DNA of 8,398 nt from Ignavibacteriales bacterium CG12_big_fil_rev_8_21_14_0_65_30_8 (GTDB lineage: Bacteria > Bacteroidota > Ignavibacteria > Ignavibacteriales > Ignavibacteriaceae). Position numbers and translations under genes: made by a program. Where the stretch lies: NCBI GenBank assembly GCA_002783525.1, contig PFGS01000177.1:2049-10446 (forward strand), in the 5' to 3' direction. The notes under the pieces were generated by a model that had not been told where the DNA came from, made no database searches, and was given only the letters and a program-made list of their open reading frames with translations. Positions 7,012 through 8,398 of the stretch are shown here, piece after piece (the stretch's first letter is position 1; every line of letters begins with the position of its first letter).

Positions 7012-8310
7012 ATGAATACAACACTAAGTACATATTTTTTTAATGAAGCCAACAGATATATCCCGGGAGGCGTTAACTCTCCTGTAAGGGCATTTAAATC
7101 TGTAGCAGGAAATCCAATTTTTATAGAAAGGGGGGAAGGTTCTAAGTTTTATGATGTTGATAAAAATGAATATATAGATTATATAGGTAGTTGGGGCCCT
7201 CATTTGTTGGGACATAATCCACAATTTATAAAAGAAGCACTTTTTGAAGCCATTGAAAACGGTGTGAGTTTTGGAACCCCAACTGAATTAGAAATTAAAA
7301 TTGCAAAACTTATTATTGAAATGGTTCCTTCAATAGAGTTAGTTAGAATGGTTAACAGCGGAACCGAAGCTACAATGAGTGCAATAAGATTAGCCCGCGG
7401 CTATACCAAAAAAGATAAGATTATAAAATTTGAAGGTTGCTATCATGGTCACGCAGATTCTTTTCTTATAAAGGCTGGTTCAGGTGCTTTAACATTGGGT
7501 GTTCCTACAAGTCCAGGGGTTACAAAAAATATTTCAAAAGATACTTTGATTGGTGATTATAATAACATCGACTCAGTTAAGAATTTAATTTTAAAAAACA
7601 AAAACCTGGTTGCTGCAATTATAATTGAACCAATTGCAGGTAATATGGGTGTAGTACCTGCAGAAAAATCTTTTATTAAAGGTTTAAGAAAGCTTTGTGA
7701 TGAAGAAGGTATAGTATTAATCTTTGATGAAGTAATGAGCGGGTTTAGGGTTGCAAAAGGTGGAGCACAAGAATTACTGGGGATAAAACCTGATATAACA
7801 ACGCTTGGTAAAATAATTGGTGGAGGTTTGCCTGTAGGTGCATTTGGTGGAAAAAAAGAAATTATGGAATTAATTGCACCAAGCGGACCTGTTTATCAAG
7901 CTGGAACATTAAGTGGAAATCCTTTGGCAATGTCAGCAGGGTTCACTGTATTAAATTATTTAAAGGAAAAACCAAGTGTTTATCTAGAGCTGGAAGGATC
8001 ATCATCTTATTTAGCAAATGGATTTAAAGATAATTTAAAAAATATAAAAAAGAATTTTGCTTTTAATCGTGTTGGTTCTATGATGTGTATGTTTTTTACG
8101 GAAGAAAAAGTAATTGATTTTAAAACAGCGCTAAAGTCTGATACTTTAGTGTATGGTAGATACTTTCACGAAATGTTAAAGAAAGGTGTGTACTTTGCGC
8201 CATCTCAATTCGAAGCATTATTTGTTTCAACAGCACACACAAAAGAAGATCTTGATAAAACCATAAAGGCTCATGGAGAGGCTTTATCTGCTATTTATAA
8301 AAAAAATTAA
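7012..8310 (+). CDS. hemL: Glutamate-1-semialdehyde 2,1-aminomutase
   Basis: This PLP enzyme converts glutamate-1-semialdehyde to 5-aminolevulinate, the last step of the C5 (glutamyl-tRNA) route and the supply of HemB substrate. Its 432 residues match the normal family length. Signatures run in order: YIPGGVNSPVRAF (residues 16-28), NSGTEATMSAIRLARG (115-130), CYHGHADSF (143-151), IIEPIAGNMG (204-213), FDEVMSGFR (238-246, with D239 contacting the PLP ring nitrogen), and TLGKIIGGGLPVGAFGG (264-280), whose K267 forms the PLP Schiff base. GTLSGNPLAMSAG (298-310) is also typical. The GSAM-specific SPVRAF start and YHGHADSF separate it from other class III aminotransferases. It starts 20 bases after the nucleotidase gene with no Shine-Dalgarno. 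Its TAA is followed at once by the insertion-sequence end, so any native downstream leader or terminator is displaced. The C-terminus (ALSAIYKKN) appears complete. Confidence 0.97.
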   Translation: MNTTLSTYFFNEANRYIPGGVNSPVRAFKSVAGNPIFIERGEGSKFYDVDKNEYIDYIGSWGPHLLGHNPQFIKEALFEAIENGVSFGTPTELEIKIAKLIIEMVPSIELVRMVNSGTEATMSAIRLARGYTKKDKIIKFEGCYHGHADSFLIKAGSGALTLGVPTSPGVTKNISKDTLIGDYNNIDSVKNLILKNKNLVAAIIIEPIAGNMGVVPAEKSFIKGLRKLCDEEGIVLIFDEVMSGFRVAKGGAQELLGIKPDITTLGKIIGGGLPVGAFGGKKEIMELIAPSGPVYQAGTLSGNPLAMSAGFTVLNYLKEKPSVYLELEGSSSYLANGFKDNLKNIKKNFAFNRVGSMMCMFFTEEKVIDFKTALKSDTLVYGRYFHEMLKKGVYFAPSQFEALFVSTAHTKEDLDKTIKAHGEALSAIYKKN

Positions 8311-8335
8311 GGGTCTGTAAAATAATTTGTGTAAA
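8311..8335. repeat. Terminal inverted repeat of the insertion sequence
   Basis: The bases GGGTCTGTAAAA, then TAATTTGTGTAAA, begin directly after the hemL TAA. A 'CTGTAAA' block followed by 'GTGTAAA' is characteristic of IS256-family ends as I recall them. The inner limit is approximate because the partner repeat is outside the window. Confidence 0.5.
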
Positions 8336-8346
8336 TGGCGTTTTCA

Positions 8347-8398
8347 TTAAAGAAAAGGCTCCAGCCTTTCCTCAAAGTTAATAGAAAAATTAGAAAGA
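8347..8398 (-). CDS. IS256-family (Mutator-type) transposase, C-terminal fragment
   Basis: On the minus strand the frame from the window edge to the TAA at 8349-8347 encodes the 16 residues LSNFSINFEERLEPFL. This resembles the common C-terminal 'N-Q-F-x-I-x-F-E-x-R-L' ending of IS256-family DDE transposases, which act on DNA ends by cut/copy and paste through a circular intermediate. The catalytic domain is not visible. Only the terminal residues can be seen, so intactness of the gene is unknown. Support comes from the correctly oriented terminal repeat just beyond the stop. It is convergent with hemL. Confidence 0.55.
   Translation of the reverse strand, partial: LSNFSINFEERLEPFL
8350..8369 (-). 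terminator. Possible intrinsic terminator at the transposase 3' end
   Basis: AAAGGC (8354-8359) and GCCTTT (8364-8369) form a 6-bp stem with a 4-base loop. Read on the minus strand the stem is followed by T-rich sequence (TTTTCTTT counting the last stem bases), as in a weak intrinsic terminator just before the transposase stop. On the + strand the stem is followed by CCTC, so it is a poor terminator for hemL transcripts. The stem is short and overlaps coding sequence. Confidence 0.25.

Larger units (their letters stand above)
2..8310 (+). other. Probable co-transcribed gene run (heme genes flanking five others)
   Basis: Eight + strand genes follow one another with spacings of 52, 5, 2, 2, -1, 6 and 20 bases. 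No terminator hairpin or gene on the other strand is visible between them. The 52-base gap before hemB is the only place with room for an internal promoter, and no convincing promoter motif is seen there. Treating the run as one operon is an inference from spacing. Confidence 0.65.
8311..8398 (-). mobile_element. End of an IS256-family (Mutator-type) insertion sequence, partial
   Basis: The segment combines a terminal-repeat-like sequence beginning GGGTCTGTAAAAT and containing TTTGTGTAAA with the 3' end of a minus-strand reading frame that looks like an IS256-family transposase C-terminus. The transposase reads toward hemL, so this is the element's 3' (right) end; the rest lies beyond the window. 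Both signals agree in position and orientation: transposase stop about 12 bases inside the repeat. The family call is from remembered resemblance of short stretches, not from a search. The 8-9 base target duplication expected for this family cannot be tested without the other end. Confidence 0.6.

Noticed and set aside
7024..7224. Minus-strand open frame at the 5' end of hemL
   Set aside because: It is antisense to the conserved start of hemL, with low-complexity product and no Shine-Dalgarno.
7012..8310. Truncation of hemL by the insertion sequence
   Set aside because: The protein is 432 residues, normal for the family, and reaches the usual C-terminal helix before its own stop. At most a few terminal residues could have changed.
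8354..8369. Hairpin as the transcription terminator of the hemL operon
   Set aside because: On the + strand the stem is followed by CCTC rather than a T tract, and the hairpin lies inside the transposase coding sequence. It fits the minus-strand direction better.

Overview
The window is an AT-rich (roughly 30% GC by eye), densely coded, single-strand gene run from a bacterium. All eight substantial genes lie on the + strand, with gaps of 52, 5, 2, 2, -1, 6 and 20 bases between them, so most of the window reads as one operon. The organism is probably in the Bacteroidota/Ignavibacteriota (FCB) group. This is an inference from three things: very AT-rich DNA, near absence of Shine-Dalgarno sequences in front of all genes except hemB, and an UshA/CpdB-type secreted phosphatase whose C-terminal region looks like the versions common in Bacteroidota. 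No 16S rRNA or other phylogenetic marker is present to settle it.

Layout: (1) 2-742, C-terminal half of an FAD-dependent protoporphyrinogen oxidase (hemG/hemY type), cut by the window edge. (2) 798-1781, hemB, porphobilinogen synthase. (3) 1787-2830, a family 9 glycosyltransferase (heptosyltransferase-like). (4) 2833-3186, a small MmcQ/YjbR-family protein. (5) 3189-4415, a membrane-anchored metallophosphoesterase with unusual metal-site motifs. (6) 4415-5230, a MOSC-domain molybdenum-cofactor-binding protein. (7) 5237-6991, an exported 5'-nucleotidase/cyclic-nucleotide phosphodiesterase-like enzyme. (8) 7012-8310, hemL, glutamate-1-semialdehyde aminomutase. (9) 8311-8398, the end of an insertion sequence that looks like the IS256 (Mutator-type) family: a terminal inverted repeat directly after the hemL stop codon, then the last 16 codons of a minus-strand transposase.

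The heme genes form a pathway skeleton. HemL makes 5-aminolevulinate by the C5 (glutamyl-tRNA) route, HemB condenses two of these to porphobilinogen, and the protoporphyrinogen oxidase acts near the end of the pathway. The five genes between hemB and hemL have no established role in heme synthesis. They look like envelope, phosphate or redox housekeeping genes carried in the same transcription unit. There is no gene-free stretch longer than 52 bases, and I see no RNA gene, CRISPR array or clear promoter. I do not see strong evidence for a previously undescribed system. The points most worth a second look are the insertion sequence abutting hemL and the variant active site of the membrane metallophosphoesterase.
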